NCBI GenBank assembly: GCA_964617695.1
Contig: CAZTYW010000029.1
Span: 1 to 24,437 of the forward strand
DNA from: CAZTYW01 sp964617695
Lineage (GTDB): Bacteria; Chloroflexota; Dehalococcoidia; UBA2247; RBG-13-53-26
Reading direction: 5' to 3'
DNA length: 24,437 nt
Position 1 is the first letter of the stretch. Each line of letters opens with the position of its first letter. The notes under the pieces were generated by a model, which worked only from the letters and a program-made list of their open reading frames with translations, had not been told where the DNA came from and did not search any database. This document shows, one piece after another, positions 8,057 through 15,354 of the stretch. The translations under genes and the position numbers were made by a program.

Positions 8057-9077
8057 CTGGCTTCTCCTGGTCCCGGCTGAACGTGATGAATCGCTCAAGT
8101 TTGTCCAGCGCCCTACCGCTGTCGATGGATTCGGCTGCCAGGCTGAGACCCTGCCGGAAGTCGGCTGCCCGGTCAGCAGCCATGAGTGCAGCCGCGGCGT
8201 TGAGTAGAACAGTGTCCCGTTTAGCCCCCTTCTCGCCCTGCAGCAGGCTTCTTAGTATGCCGGCATTCTCCTGGGGCAGACCACCTCTGAGGGAGGACAG
8301 TCCTGCCCTGGGCAGTCCTACGTCTTGTGGATCAAGGTGGCAGGTGGATATCGTTCCATTGCGGAGGCGCGTTATCTTGTTGACCCCGGTGACGGAAAGC
8401 TCGTCAAGTCCGTCGGCTCCGTGGACCACCATGGCCGATTGCGTACCCATGAGATTGAGGACCTGTGCCATGGTCTCGGTCAGACCGGGGTTGTAGACGC
8501 CGAGGAGCTGGATGGAGGCGGATGCTGGATTGGTCAGCGGGCCGAGCAGATTGAAGATCGTCCTTACGCCTATCTCTCTCCGAGGGGCAGCCGCGTGTTT
8601 CATGGCCGGGTGGAGGCGCGGGGCAAAAAGGAACCCGATGCCTACTTGGTCCAGGCATCTGCCTATCGCCTCTGGCCCCAGGTCAATACTGGCACCCAGG
8701 GCTTCAAGCACATCGGCGCTGCCGCAGCGGCTCGACACGGAGCGGTTGCCATGCTTGGCCACGGCTACTCCCGCACCGGCAGCCACGAAGGCGACGACGG
8801 TGGACACGTTGAATGTACCAGCCCCGTCACCCCCCGTACCGCAGGTGTCTATCAGCGGGGTCTGTGCGGTCTCAACCTTGATGGCATAATCGCGCATCAC
8901 CCTGGCGCAGGCAGCGATCACTGCTGGGGTCTCCTGATTCATCCGCAAAGCGACAATAAAGGCGCCTATTTGACTGGAAGTGGCCTTGCCCAGCATGATC
9001 TCATGCATCACCTCCTCGGCCTCTTCCTGGTCGAGGTTTCTCCTGTCAACCAGCTTGGCGATCGCTTCTCTGATCAT
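8046..9077 (-). CDS. trpD: Anthranilate phosphoribosyltransferase
   Basis: TrpD transfers phosphoribose from PRPP to anthranilate. The 343-residue protein carries the glycine-rich PRPP motif GTGGDG (80-85), KHGNRSVSS (108-116) and the helical N-terminal domain. The length is that of a stand-alone TrpD, so there is no fused glutaminase (TrpG) domain as in some enterobacterial proteins. The ATG at 9075-9077 is preceded by AAGGAAG. It lies 9 bp after trpE. Confidence 0.95.
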   Translation of the reverse strand: MIREAIAKLVDRRNLDQEEAEEVMHEIMLGKATSSQIGAFIVALRMNQETPAVIAACARVMRDYAIKVETAQTPLIDTCGTGGDGAGTFNVSTVVAFVAAGAGVAVAKHGNRSVSSRCGSADVLEALGASIDLGPEAIGRCLDQVGIGFLFAPRLHPAMKHAAAPRREIGVRTIFNLLGPLTNPASASIQLLGVYNPGLTETMAQVLNLMGTQSAMVVHGADGLDELSVTGVNKITRLRNGTISTCHLDPQDVGLPRAGLSSLRGGLPQENAGILRSLLQGEKGAKRDTVLLNAAAALMAADRAADFRQGLSLAAESIDSGRALDKLERFITFSRDQEKPDDS

Positions 9078-9086
9078 CTTCCTTGC

Positions 9087-10607
9087 TCAGCTTCTGACGA
9101 CGTTATTGGCCGATGCCGTTTCTGCACATTCGGCCAGACGCACAGCGTCCTCCAACACCTGAATCTTATTCAGGGTTTCCTCGTATTCCCTCTCGGGGTC
9201 CGAGTCGGCCACTATGCCTGCCCCTCCCTGCAGGTAGACCGTGTCGCCGATCTTGACGATGGTGCGTATGGTGATGCACGTGTCCATATTGCCGTCAAAC
9301 CCGAAGTAGCCCACGGCACCGCCGTACGGCCCCCTTTTCGTTCCTTCCAGTTCGCTGATTATCTCCATGGATCGCACCTTCGGTGCCCCGCTCACTGTAC
9401 CTGCCGGGAAGCAAGCTCTGAGCAGGTCGAAAGCGGTGTACTGCGGCTGCAATTTGCCGACTACGGAAGACACGATGTGAATAACGTGAGAGTACTTCTC
9501 GATGCCCATATACAGGGGCACGCTTACGGTGCCGAAGCTCGACACCCTGCCGATGTCGTTTCTACCCAGGTCCACCAGCATAGTGTGCTCTGCCCTCTCT
9601 TTCGGGTCGGCCAGCAGGTTAGCGGTGATCTGCTCGTCCTCGGCGGCATCCCGTCCCCTGGCCCTCGTGCCGGCTATCGGTCTTGTTTCGGCCACTCCGT
9701 CCTCCAGCTTGACCATCGTCTCAGGCGACGAGCCGATGAGCTGGAAGTCGCCGAAGTCCAGGTAGAACATGTAGGGTGACGGGTTCAGCATGCGCAGGGC
9801 GCGGTATATGGAGAAGGGGTCGGCCGAGGTCTGGCGACGGAGCCTCTGGGAGACCACGATTTGGAGGGCATCCCCGGCAAAGATATACTCTTTGGCTTTC
9901 TTTACCATGCCTGCGAATTGTGACCGGCTGAAATTGGATGCAAGGGGTGGCACGGTCTCGGCCGATGCAAGGGGCCGGTCTTGAGGCTCGGCTGGAAGGC
10001 TGCTGCCCAGCGCAGCGACGATACTGTCTATCTTGTCCGAAGTAGCCGGGGAAGGCTGGGTGCCCTCTACTTCTGAGGTGCCGGCAGAGACGATCTTCAT
10101 TTTGTGCTGGACGTGATCGAAGATGACGAGGCTGTCGGTGAACATGAATGTTGAGTCTGGCAACCTGAGTTCGTCACCGGAGCAGCCTGGGAGGTCTTCG
10201 AAGAAGCCCACTGCATCGTAGGACAGGTAGCCGACGGCGCCTCCGATAAAGCGCGGCAAGCCCGGTGCCCTGGCCACCAGGCGTTGGGCCAGCAACGATT
10301 GCACCAGGTGCAGCGGATCGGATGCCTGCGGCGCTTTTCCCAGCCTCAGCCTTGTCTCCTTGTTGTGGTGATGGACAAAGCCCGCGTCCCCGATGGTGCG
10401 CACGGTGAGATAGGGGTTGGTGCCGATGAAGGAGTACCTGCCCAGTTGCTCTCCTCTCTCGACACTCTCCAGCAGGAAACTTGGCGGGGTACTGCCGATC
10501 TTAAGGAACACCGATACCGGGGTCTCAAGATCGGCCGACAGCTCCCTGACGACAGGCACCAGGCTGTCTCGCCGTCCTCCTGTAAATGCAGTCTCCAGAT
10601 GTTCCAT
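9087..10607 (-). CDS. trpE: Anthranilate synthase component I
   Basis: TrpE converts chorismate and ammonia to anthranilate. The ammonia normally comes from a TrpG/PabA glutaminase. The 506-residue protein has the Trp-binding LLES-x10-S motif (45-59), predicting tryptophan feedback inhibition. It also has the chorismate-enzyme motifs IVVSQR, IGSSPETMVKL, RPIAGTRARG, LVDLGRNDIGRV and FPAGTVSGAPK. The ATG at 10605-10607 lies 18 nt after the T-rich end of the leader terminator, with only a weak purine-rich SD. It is the first gene of the operon. No trpG follows. Confidence 0.95.
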   Translation of the reverse strand: MEHLETAFTGGRRDSLVPVVRELSADLETPVSVFLKIGSTPPSFLLESVERGEQLGRYSFIGTNPYLTVRTIGDAGFVHHHNKETRLRLGKAPQASDPLHLVQSLLAQRLVARAPGLPRFIGGAVGYLSYDAVGFFEDLPGCSGDELRLPDSTFMFTDSLVIFDHVQHKMKIVSAGTSEVEGTQPSPATSDKIDSIVAALGSSLPAEPQDRPLASAETVPPLASNFSRSQFAGMVKKAKEYIFAGDALQIVVSQRLRRQTSADPFSIYRALRMLNPSPYMFYLDFGDFQLIGSSPETMVKLEDGVAETRPIAGTRARGRDAAEDEQITANLLADPKERAEHTMLVDLGRNDIGRVSSFGTVSVPLYMGIEKYSHVIHIVSSVVGKLQPQYTAFDLLRACFPAGTVSGAPKVRSMEIISELEGTKRGPYGGAVGYFGFDGNMDTCITIRTIVKIGDTVYLQGGAGIVADSDPEREYEETLNKIQVLEDAVRLAECAETASANNVVRS

Positions 10608-10625
10608 TCTCTGCTACTTGGCACC

Positions 10626-10665
10626 AAAAATTAAAGCCCTTCGCCCCGTTGAGGGGCGAAGGGCT
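10626..10665 (-). terminator. T-box-controlled intrinsic terminator before trpE
   Basis: AGCCCTTCGCCCC (10653-10665) pairs perfectly with GGGGCGAAGGGCT (10635-10647) across a 5-nt loop, followed by TTAATTTTT. It starts 5 nt after the T-box sequence, so antiterminator and terminator can compete, as in transcription-type T-boxes. Confidence 0.92.
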
Positions 10666-10930
10666 CTCTTCGCGGTACCACCCTCTTTGGTCGGTCTTTG
10701 ACCGACCGTCTCTTGTCGGGTACGGGGCGAGCGTCTCGGAGCTAGCCTATACCCTGGGCTATGATAACGGTGCCCTTTCCGTCAAAGCCTACGCAGCAAT
10801 CGCCTTCGGTTTGCGGCTCCCAAGTCCATTCAGCTTCTGCGCTAGCATCGGGCTCACACCTTACCCCGACTCTCTGTGCCTCGCTTGAAGCCTACTCTTC
10901 TTGTTCTTCGCCTTTGCTATATTCGGTTAG
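10626..10930 (-). promoter_or_regulatory. Tryptophan-specific T-box riboswitch (trp operon leader)
   Basis: On the minus strand the leader contains the canonical T-box AGGGTGGTACCGCG (10671-10684), which presents a UGGN bulge to the 3' end of uncharged tRNA. In Stem I, CAAG pairs with CTTG and GCTTC with GAAGC. They flank a specifier loop with AGTA on the 5' side and TGAATGGA on the 3' side. The specifier TGG (10826-10828) is the Trp codon. An 8-bp hairpin (10689-10707) precedes the T-box. Uncharged tRNA-Trp should favour the antiterminator and allow transcription of trpE onward. Charged tRNA should allow the terminator at 10626-10665. Confidence 0.93.
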
Positions 10931-10935
10931 TGAGG

Positions 10936-10964
10936 TTTATAGCATGTTCGATCCTCTTTGTCAA
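10936..10964 (-). promoter_or_regulatory. trp operon promoter
   Basis: On the minus strand, TTGACA (10959-10964) and TATAAA (10936-10941) are separated by exactly 17 nt, almost perfect sigma-70 consensus. Transcription would start near 10929, at the 5' end of the T-box leader. A strong constitutive promoter fits control by T-box attenuation. Confidence 0.88.
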
Positions 10965-10998
10965 TAGCGCCTGTGTCATAATCCGTGGAATCCAGCCC

Positions 10999-11030
10999 AG
11001 CAGGGTTTCTACTGGGAGAAGAACCCTGCT
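10999..11030. other. Inverted repeat in the trp / CoA-ligase divergent region
   Basis: AGCAGGGTT (10999-11007 approximately) pairs with AACCCTGCT (11022-11030) across a ~14-nt loop. It lies upstream of the trp promoter and upstream of the promoter at 11107, and no T-tract follows. It could be an operator or a relic. Apart from this and the two promoters, I see nothing else in 10965-11106. Confidence 0.3.
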
Positions 11031-11106
11031 TCGCCTGGCGCGGGGGGTGTGCGGTCGATCAGGTGATGCAGGGCCGGAGTTCCCGTGGTGAGACGTTGAG
11101 CGTCGC

Positions 11107-11135
11107 TTTCCAAAAGTGTGTTCGGATACTATAAT
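11107..11135 (+). promoter_or_regulatory. Promoter for the CoA-ligase-like gene
   Basis: A perfect -10 box TATAAT (11130-11135) lies 17 nt after TTTCCA (11107-11112, 4 of 6 matches to the -35 consensus). Transcription should begin about 11142, only a few bases before the ATG at 11146. No Shine-Dalgarno sequence is present, so a leaderless mRNA is predicted. Confidence 0.6.
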
Positions 11136-11145
11136 CAAACCGCGC

Positions 11146-12552
11146 ATGGCTGACCCGGACATAGACACCCTCGACGTCATCGCCCAGATGAAGCTTTTCA
11201 TGGAGCCCCGCTCAATCGCCGTGGTAGGTGCCACAAGGCAGACGGGTTCAGATTCGTTCAACATCGTTCAAAGGCTAGCCGCCCACGGGTATAGGGGCAG
11301 GATCTATCCTGTGAACCCGAAAGCAGACGATATCCTTGGCATAACCGCGTACCCGAGTGTGAGCGCCGTGCCAGAGAAGGTGGACCTGGCTGTCATTCCG
11401 GTCTGGGAGCGTTCGGCCGTGCCCGCGCTTGTCCAGGAGTGCGTCGACGCAGGAATAAAAGCTATTGTGGTTGTAACCCAGGGATTTGCCGACGGCGACG
11501 CGGAAGGGAAGGAACTGCAAGACAGGATAGTCAACATTGCCAGCCAGCGAGGAGCCAGAATCCTCGGCCCAAACTCGCTCGGAGTCGCCAATGCGTTCCT
11601 GGGTCTGAATACCTCGTTCGTGCCTCACCAGATGGAGGAGGTGCCGCTGGGCGTCATATGCCAGAGCGGCCTCTTCTTCTCTCACTTGCACAGCGTCAAC
11701 ACTCTTGGCAAAGGCATTGATGTGGCCAATGGTTGTGATGTCCATGTCACGGAGGCGCTGGAGTACTACGAGGATGATCCACAGACCAGGGTGATACTGC
11801 TTCATATTGAAGGAATAAGGGACGGTACCCGGTTTATCGAAACGGCCAGGAGGGTATCCAGAAAGAAGCCCATTATAGCCCTGAAGGTTGGCAGAAGCGA
11901 GAAGGGTGCCAGGGCAGCCCGGTCGCATACGGGCAGCCTGTCCGGGATTGACGCGGTTTTGCGTGCGGCATTGAAGCAATGCGGCGTACTGCAGGCCAGC
12001 GACCTTGAGGAAATGGAAGACCTGGCTAAAGCCTTTTTGCGCCTGCCCCTGATGAAGGGAAACAGGGTGAGCATAGTCAGTGTCAGCGGCGGTGCTGGAG
12101 TCATGCTGGTCGATGCCTGCAGCGATTATGGCCTGGAGGTGGTGGAGCTATCGACACAGACGAAAGCCAAGCTGGAGCGTCTTCTCCCGCCGTGGATGGA
12201 GGCGACCAATCCTCTTGATCTGTGGCCGTTGAGCGCGCACTCCGGACTCACGCTATCTGAGACAGCTCTGGCCGGGTTGGAGCCGGCCATGGCTGACCCC
12301 AAGGTAGATGGGGTAGTTCTCACCTTCGGCACTGTTTTCATAGATGAAGCCCGGCGCATAGCGGAGGGCGCACTGGAACTGATGAAGACCTATGGCAAGC
12401 CGGTGTGCTGGTGGACAGCCACTGGTGCGGAGGTCCAGCGGGAGGCGGAGCTTGAGAAAAGGGGGATGGCCGTTTTTCACAGCGCCGAGAGGGCGGTCAG
12501 GGCTCTCCGAAAGCTGGGAGACTACTGGCGTTTCCTGCAGACAGCGAGGTGA
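11146..12552 (+). CDS. NDP-forming acyl-CoA synthetase (acetate-CoA ligase) alpha subunit-like protein
   Basis: ADP-forming acyl-CoA synthetases interconvert acyl-CoA + ADP + Pi and acid + CoA + ATP through a phosphohistidine. The 468-residue protein has an N-terminal CoA-binding Rossmann domain (MEPRSIAVVGAT, about 19-30, to about 110). Two succinyl-CoA-ligase-like domains follow, with the phosphorylated-histidine motif SHTGSLSG (His261). The length matches the alpha subunit alone. The ATP-grasp beta part is absent and no beta gene is visible here, so a partner elsewhere or a changed activity must be assumed. I chose the ATG at 11146 because the earlier in-frame ATG (11116) lies upstream of the -10 box. 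An SDR gene follows after 57 bp and is probably co-transcribed. Confidence 0.8.
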   Translation: MADPDIDTLDVIAQMKLFMEPRSIAVVGATRQTGSDSFNIVQRLAAHGYRGRIYPVNPKADDILGITAYPSVSAVPEKVDLAVIPVWERSAVPALVQECVDAGIKAIVVVTQGFADGDAEGKELQDRIVNIASQRGARILGPNSLGVANAFLGLNTSFVPHQMEEVPLGVICQSGLFFSHLHSVNTLGKGIDVANGCDVHVTEALEYYEDDPQTRVILLHIEGIRDGTRFIETARRVSRKKPIIALKVGRSEKGARAARSHTGSLSGIDAVLRAALKQCGVLQASDLEEMEDLAKAFLRLPLMKGNRVSIVSVSGGAGVMLVDACSDYGLEVVELSTQTKAKLERLLPPWMEATNPLDLWPLSAHSGLTLSETALAGLEPAMADPKVDGVVLTFGTVFIDEARRIAEGALELMKTYGKPVCWWTATGAEVQREAELEKRGMAVFHSAERAVRALRKLGDYWRFLQTAR

Positions 12553-12609
12553 TGAAAGGTGTGTTTGAGCCAGGCAGGGATGAAGGACACCAGATAAGGA
12601 GGACTTATC

Positions 12610-13413
12610 GTGGCGAGACCGACTATCGCAGAGCTTTTCGATCTGAGTGGTAAGGGTGCTGTTGTGACCGGCGGTGCGGTGGGGATTGGGAGGGCCATTT
12701 CGCGGCGGCTGGCGGAGGCGGGCGCCGGCGTGATGATCGCCGATATCGACATGAAGACTGCCGGCGAAACCGTAGACAAGATCAAGGAGGCGGGTGGCAA
12801 GGCGCAGGCTATTCAGGCTGACGCGAGCAGCCCGGCCGATGCGGCGAAGGTGGTGCGGGCTGCCGTCGAAGCGTTTGGAAGCCTTGACATCCTGGTCAAT
12901 AACGCGGGCATCTACCCAACATCGCCGGCACTGGACACGACTGAGCAGCTTTGGGATAAGGTAATGGCCATCAACCTCAAAGGAGCGTTTTTCTATTCGC
13001 AGGCCGCTGCACGGGAGATGATTAAGGCTGGGCGCGGGGGAAGGATCGTCAATTTGGGCTCTATAGATGGCCTGCATCCCCATCCGGAGATGGCGCACTA
13101 CGGTGCCTCCAAGGCCGGGGTTATCATGCTCACCAAGGACCTGGCCCTTGAGTTTGCTCCGCACAACATTCTGGTGAATGCTATTGCCCCTGGCAGTATC
13201 TTGACGCGCGGTTTTGAGCGAGAGAGGCAGGCACGGGAAGCTGCCGGGAAGACCACCGACGATCTCATGAATGAGTTCCTGGCGCGAATGCCCCTGGGCC
13301 GGCCGGGGTATGCTGATGACGTTGCCAAGGCCGTTCTCTTCCTGGTCAGCGGGGCAGCGGAGTACGTTACCGGTGTGGTGATCCCGGTGGACGGCGGATA
13401 TCTGCTCAGCTAG
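12610..13413 (+). CDS. SDR-family NAD(P)-dependent oxidoreductase
   Basis: This is a classical short-chain dehydrogenase of 267 residues with a Rossmann fold. It has the nucleotide-binding TGGAVGIG (20-27), NNAG (97-100), catalytic Ser151, and YGASK with Tyr164 and Lys168. PGSILTRGF follows the catalytic region, and the C-terminus VIPVDGGYLLS is typical. An acidic residue after the second strand (ADIDMK, Asp45/Asp47) suggests NAD rather than NADP. The GTG start at 12610 is supported by AAGGAGG 8-9 nt upstream. The substrate cannot be predicted. It lies 57 bp after the CoA-ligase-like gene, so a joint role in acyl or keto-acid metabolism is possible. Confidence 0.88.
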   Translation: MARPTIAELFDLSGKGAVVTGGAVGIGRAISRRLAEAGAGVMIADIDMKTAGETVDKIKEAGGKAQAIQADASSPADAAKVVRAAVEAFGSLDILVNNAGIYPTSPALDTTEQLWDKVMAINLKGAFFYSQAAAREMIKAGRGGRIVNLGSIDGLHPHPEMAHYGASKAGVIMLTKDLALEFAPHNILVNAIAPGSILTRGFERERQAREAAGKTTDDLMNEFLARMPLGRPGYADDVAKAVLFLVSGAAEYVTGVVIPVDGGYLLS

Positions 13414-13565
13414 TATCGGACGCAGTATGCCAGCCTCGCCCCTGGTTCTGTGTGGGTGTGCAGACAACAGGCTACGTTTGGATGAGCAGGAGGAGTACAG
13501 GCCGAGAATGGTTTGCGCCGCTCACGTCATAATCGAATCATCAATACATCAAGAATGTGACAACT

Positions 13566-13596
13566 TTGAGACCTTCAGTTAACGATATGCTATTCT
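13566..13596 (+). promoter_or_regulatory. Possible promoter before the SARP-like gene
   Basis: TTGAGA (13566-13571) and TATTCT (13591-13596) match consensus well, but the 19-nt spacer is long. They lie in an A+T-richer island of the 380-bp region 13414-13793. A long 5' leader (about 190 nt) would precede the regulator gene. Such a spacer often goes with activator dependence. Confidence 0.35.
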
Positions 13597-13671
13597 CTTC
13601 TCGGCGCTATCGTGGTATCCTGTAGCGCAAGAGGCCGCAGCAGGGTGGCGTCTGCCGGACCGGCTGGGTAT

Positions 13672-13691
13672 GCCCGTCTGGCCAGATGGGC
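13672..13691. promoter_or_regulatory. 20-bp near-perfect palindrome, possible operator
   Basis: GCCCGTCTGG and CCAGATGGGC abut to form a 20-bp inverted repeat with one mismatched pair. It lies about 100 bp upstream of the SARP-like gene. A regulator binding site or an mRNA hairpin are both possible. The rest of 13414-13793 shows no convincing gene: a 61-codon GTG-initiated frame (13612-13797) looks spurious. Confidence 0.35.
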
Positions 13692-13793
13692 GACATGCTG
13701 GTGTGCCGCCTCGCTCAACACGGCAGGATGGGGTGATTGGGTGTGTCTCATGACGCGGCCGAAGTGGCGGCCTGCTGAGACGGCTGGTCGAAT

Positions 13794-14864
13794 GTGAAGA
13801 AAAGGGCAGACGTCGGCGACCAACTGGCCAACCCCTACGAGACCGCTATTGAACTGCTAAAGGTAATACAGCTCGACTGTCGCCGTGCTATTGAGCAACT
13901 GCGTGATGTTAGCTCTTACCTCGGCCAGAGGGAAGCCGCGGCAACCAGGCAGCTGCGCATAGTGCTGGACGGTCTTGAACGGATGAGCGGCAAGTGGGGT
14001 CGCGGTACCATGTTGGGCGGTCGAGGTGCGCCGACCAAGGCTGGTCCGAGGAGGGATATGCTAGGGTCACTGGTCGTGGCAGGAGAGTGCGCACCTACCC
14101 TCGAGATCTACTGCCTGGGTAAGTTTCGAGTGCATGTCGGTGGTGCCAGGATTGAGCAGTGGCGCCGCGTCAAGGCTAAAGCCCTCCTCAAGTACCTGGT
14201 GGCGAGGCGTGGGCACCCCGCTTCAAAGGACGTACTCATGGAGGCTTTGTGGCCCGGCTGTGAACCCCCGCTGGCCAACAACAACTTGAAAGCGGCGGCT
14301 CGCTCCCTGAGACAGACCCTGGGGGCCGCCCACGGTTCGAATGGCGACTTTCCTTGGGTGCTGTTCCAGGATGGGAACTACACCATCAATCCTGAGGCAG
14401 ATGTGTGGTCCGACGCTGACCAGTTTGAGTACCACTGGCAGGTGGCCAGGCAGATGGAGACGGATGGCAGGATTGCCGAGGCAATCAAGGAGCACCAGGC
14501 TGCCGAAGCCTTGTACCACGGTGACTACATGGAGGACAATCCCTACGAGGAGTGGACAACCCTGCGACGCGAGGCCCTGAAAGATGTGTACCTGGCCATT
14601 GTGAGCAGGCTGGCGGACTATTCGATGCAGCAGGAGGACTACGAGGGCTGTGGCGTCTACTGCCAGAAGATACTGGTCAAGGACCCTTGTCGCGAGGATG
14701 CCTATCAGCGCCTGATGTGCTGCCACAGTCGCCTGGGACAGCGCAGCAGGGCCATTAGCTGGTACCGCCTGTGCGAGAAGACCATCAAGGCCGAACTGGA
14801 TTTGTGCCCCGACCGCCGAACTGTGGCGCTCTACCGGAAGCTGCTGAACGACGAGTACATTTGA
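13794..14864 (+). CDS. SARP-like transcriptional regulator with winged-helix and BTAD domains
   Basis: The 356-residue protein has a charged helical N-terminus (1-90) and an OmpR/SARP-type winged helix starting at LEIYCLGKFRVHVGG (103-117), with RVKAKALLKYL and the typical DVLMEALWPG (147-155). A tetratricopeptide-like bacterial transcriptional activation domain (about 205-350) follows, ending in YRLCEKTIKAELDLCPDRRT. There is no NB-ARC or kinase module, so it is a small SARP. Because it heads the contractile-injection cluster I infer that it activates that cluster. The GTG at 13794 has no clear SD, so a later start is possible, but the DNA-binding domain would be retained. Confidence 0.82.
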   Translation: MKKRADVGDQLANPYETAIELLKVIQLDCRRAIEQLRDVSSYLGQREAAATRQLRIVLDGLERMSGKWGRGTMLGGRGAPTKAGPRRDMLGSLVVAGECAPTLEIYCLGKFRVHVGGARIEQWRRVKAKALLKYLVARRGHPASKDVLMEALWPGCEPPLANNNLKAAARSLRQTLGAAHGSNGDFPWVLFQDGNYTINPEADVWSDADQFEYHWQVARQMETDGRIAEAIKEHQAAEALYHGDYMEDNPYEEWTTLRREALKDVYLAIVSRLADYSMQQEDYEGCGVYCQKILVKDPCREDAYQRLMCCHSRLGQRSRAISWYRLCEKTIKAELDLCPDRRTVALYRKLLNDEYI

Positions 14865-14892
14865 CCCCCTGGCGCGGCTCCGGGCAGGGGGT
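14864..14892. other. GC-rich hairpin after the SARP-like gene
   Basis: ACCCCCTG (14864-14871) pairs with CAGGGGGT (14885-14892) across a 13-nt loop just after the stop codon. No T-tract follows. It may weaken read-through into the next gene. I see no gene in the remaining 14893-15120. Confidence 0.35.
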
Positions 14893-15120
14893 GGCCGACC
14901 AACCGTTCTTCGCCTGGAACCCTTCTTGACTCGCGGCATGCAACCAGAAACAAGCCCCGATTCCCTCAAACAGTCCTCGAAAGGTTCGGCGTGAGCCTCT
15001 GATTCACTGGAGATTCACTCCCGATTATCCGCGCGTTCACCGACAGGGGCTATGCTTAACGGAAAGACGCGGACGGCGGTATGAAAGCGCGCCCGCGGCT
15101 GGCTGACAGGAAACGAACCG

Positions 15121-15354
15121 ATGGGTCACTACAGCTCGTTTGTGATCAAGATCTGGGTGGACGAGCAGGACAGGATGACCAGGGGCTACGTCCAGCATGT
15201 TGCCACGCAGGAAGGCACATACTTTGTGACCCTGGACAAGATGTCGAGGTTCATGATGGAGCACCTCAGTCCTTCAGAGGACATGTGGATTCCGCGTCAA
15301 GCCAGCATCGACTTCAGCACGGTTGCCTTAAACCTCGAAACCAGAGATGAGTAG
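15121..15354 (+). CDS. Small conserved protein of the eCIS cluster (77 aa)
   Basis: This short acidic/aromatic protein begins MGHYSSFVIKIWVD and has the core RGYVQHVATQEGTYFVTLDKM. From memory, short ORFs with this core sit beside SARP and AAA+ genes in other contractile-injection clusters, but I cannot confirm that here. AGGAAAC lies upstream of the ATG at good spacing. The end overlaps the AAA+ ATPase start by 8 bp, implying co-translation. A second frame over the same stretch (15081-15350) has no SD and no recognisable pattern and is rejected. Function is unknown. A DNA- or protein-binding accessory role would be a guess. Confidence 0.65.
   Translation: MGHYSSFVIKIWVDEQDRMTRGYVQHVATQEGTYFVTLDKMSRFMMEHLSPSEDMWIPRQASIDFSTVALNLETRDE

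Noticed and set aside
8325..9779. 484-codon open frame on the plus strand opposite trpD/trpE
   Set aside because: It is antisense to two unmistakable trp genes, has no recognisable domains, and long antisense frames are expected at this G+C content.
12253..13467. 404-codon minus-strand frame
   Set aside because: It lies opposite the CoA-ligase end and the SDR gene, both of which have clear motifs and start signals. The antisense product is Pro/His/Arg-rich and matches nothing.
13414..13793. tRNA, att site or integrase remnant at the boundary of the injection cluster
   Set aside because: I found no tRNA cloverleaf, direct repeat or recombinase fragment at this edge, so recent site-specific insertion is not supported.
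13612..13797. 61-codon GTG frame ending on the SARP-like start (ATGTGA)
   Set aside because: There is no SD and it has an odd Trp/Cys/Arg-rich composition and no family resemblance. The overlap is tempting but insufficient.
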